NCBI GenBank assembly: GCA_017407225.1
Contig: JAFQWY010000018.1
Location: 1 to 33,290, forward strand
Reading direction: 5' to 3'
Length of the DNA: 33,290 bases
DNA from: Clostridia bacterium
GTDB lineage: Bacteria > Bacillota > Clostridia > Oscillospirales > CAG-272
Shown: positions 32,702-33,290 of the stretch, piece after piece
Layout of the letters: each line of letters begins with the position of its first letter
How positions within the stretch are numbered: the first letter of the stretch is position 1
Notes under the pieces: model-generated
Told to the model about the DNA's origin: nothing
The model's input: only the letters and a program-made list of their open reading frames with translations
Database searches by the model: none
Made by a program: the position numbers and the translations under genes

Positions 32702-32730
32702 TTGAAATATTGCGAAGTTTAGTGTATAAT
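32702..32730 (+). promoter_or_regulatory. Sigma-A promoter of pckA
   Basis: TTGAAA (32702-32707) and TATAAT (32725-32730) at 17 bp, the same hexamers and spacing as the glgB promoter. Confidence 0.85.
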
Positions 32731-32811
32731 GTAACGTAGAAAGTTTTTGACAATCCGTCAGGCTTTCGGTATCATGCAAAAAATTCATTCATATAAAGGA
32801 GTACCACGCCA

Positions 32812-33290
32812 ATGGTTACTAACAAGCACGTTCTCTCCTGGATTGAAGAAATGGCTGCCCTCACCTGTCCCGACAAGATTGTCTGGATCGACGGCACCGA
32901 AGAACAGGCAGAAGCTCTCAGAGCAGAAGCTTGCTCCACCGGCGAGATGATCAAGCTCAACGAAGAAAAGCTTCCCGGATGCTACCTGCACCACACCGCA
33001 ATCAACGACGTTGCACGTGTTGAAAACAGAACCTTCATCTGCACCTCCAAGAAGGAAGATGCAGGCAATATCAACAACTGGATGGACCCCAAGGAATGCT
33101 ACGAAAAGCTCGGCAAGCTCTATAAGGGCGCTATGAAGGGCAGAACCATGTACGTTATCCCCTACTCCATGGGTATCGTTGGTTCCGACTTCGCCAAGTA
33201 CGGCATCGAGCTGACCGACTCCATCTACGTCGTTCTCAATATGCTCATCATGACCCGCGTAGGCACCAATGTTCTCGATGCTCTCGGCGA
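32812..33290 (+). CDS. pckA: Phosphoenolpyruvate carboxykinase (GTP), N-terminal part (truncated by window end)
   Basis: The first 159 codons of GTP-dependent PEP carboxykinase, which interconverts oxaloacetate + GTP and PEP + GDP + CO2. Fermentative bacteria often run it in the carboxylating direction toward succinate. Diagnostic segments are K-I-V-W-I-D-G-T near residues 22-29, E-M-I-K-L-N, L-P-G-C-Y-L-H-H-T-A-I-N-D-V-A-R-V-E, N-N-W-M-D-P-K-E and M-K-G-R-T-M-Y-V-I-P-Y-S-M-G. These belong to the GTP family, not the ATP family. AAAGGAG (32795-32801) lies ten bases before the ATG. The nucleotide-binding P-loop and the rest lie beyond the window. Confidence 0.95.
   Translation, partial: MVTNKHVLSWIEEMAALTCPDKIVWIDGTEEQAEALRAEACSTGEMIKLNEEKLPGCYLHHTAINDVARVENRTFICTSKKEDAGNINNWMDPKECYEKLGKLYKGAMKGRTMYVIPYSMGIVGSDFAKYGIELTDSIYVVLNMLIMTRVGTNVLDALG

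Larger units (their letters stand above)
32459..32811. other. Divergent lexA-pckA regulatory region
   Basis: A 353-bp region without a gene. It holds the lexA leader, promoter and LexA box, a 9-bp direct repeat ATGTAAACA (32516-32524 and 32546-32554), an A/T-rich stretch with a further ACGAAAA...TTTTCGT inverted repeat (about 32563-32588), two adjacent inverted repeats (32622-32639, 32641-32656), the pckA promoter and a leader of about 75 nt. Confidence 0.7.

Noticed and set aside
1-33290. CRISPR arrays, tRNA or rRNA genes, insertion sequences, prophage or integrative elements
   Set aside because: I looked for repeat-spacer patterns, tRNA-like cloverleaf ends, transposase or integrase products and long terminal repeats, and saw none. 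The genes are those of core chromosome.

Overview
The window looks like core chromosome of an endospore-forming, fermentative Firmicute of class Clostridia, probably an Oscillospirales/Eubacteriales gut or rumen lineage. The evidence is the glycogen operon with a separate GlgD subunit, GTP-type PEP carboxykinase, acetate kinase, a GerW/YtfJ sporulation protein paired with a DUF2953 protein, a LexA with a Firmicute-type operator, and consensus sigma-A promoters with strong AGGAGG-type ribosome binding sites. The genus cannot be fixed from sequence alone. I see no rRNA, tRNA, CRISPR array, insertion sequence, prophage or integrase gene.

Layout. (1) 1-869 (+): 3' end of ackA with its terminator, then an SGNH hydrolase. 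(2) 919-1827 (-): an orphan four-helix membrane protein with its own promoter; it converges on the SGNH gene at a shared bidirectional terminator. (3) 1941-7737 (-): a likely six-gene operon reading membrane-anchored unknown, GNAT acetyltransferase, RqcH (ribosome quality control), glycerophosphodiesterase, HAD-IIB phosphatase resembling eukaryotic phosphomannomutase, M28 aminopeptidase, terminator. (4) 8046-18091 (+): an eleven-gene run with gaps of 106 nt or less, reading lon, ysxC/engB, site-2 protease, scpA, scpB, DUF2953, ytfJ, D,D-carboxypeptidase, rluB-type pseudouridine synthase, small GNAT-like protein, glycerate kinase. It joins proteostasis, ribosome assembly, chromosome segregation and sporulation/cell wall functions. 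(5) 18161-28485 (-): a complete glycogen operon glgB-glgC-glgD-glgA-glgP plus a cytoplasmic GH13 enzyme, from a consensus promoter at 28513-28541. (6) 28799-31743 (-): five small-molecule and repair genes (Gfo/Idh/MocA oxidoreductase, PNPOx-like, VOC/glyoxalase-like, LsrG/ABM-like, 3-methyladenine DNA glycosylase), ending at a terminator. (7) 31835-32458 (-): lexA, divergent from (8) 32812-33290 (+): the 5' part of pckA, cut by the window end.

How the genes work together. GlgC/GlgD make ADP-glucose, GlgA polymerises it, GlgB branches it, and GlgP with the GH13 enzyme breaks it down, so storage and mobilisation of glucose are encoded in one unit. pckA and ackA at the edges belong to central fermentation and anaplerosis. 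Region 4 follows the Bacillus-like scpA-scpB...D,D-carboxypeptidase...rluB order, with the ytfI/ytfJ-type pair in the middle.

I did not find a clearly new multi-gene system. The observations most worth checking are the regulatory architecture of the lexA/pckA divergent region, an ATG-TAA start-stop element directly before the glgB start codon, possible read-through from lexA into the repair glycosylase gene, an atypical glycerate kinase, and the eukaryote-PMM-like HAD protein.
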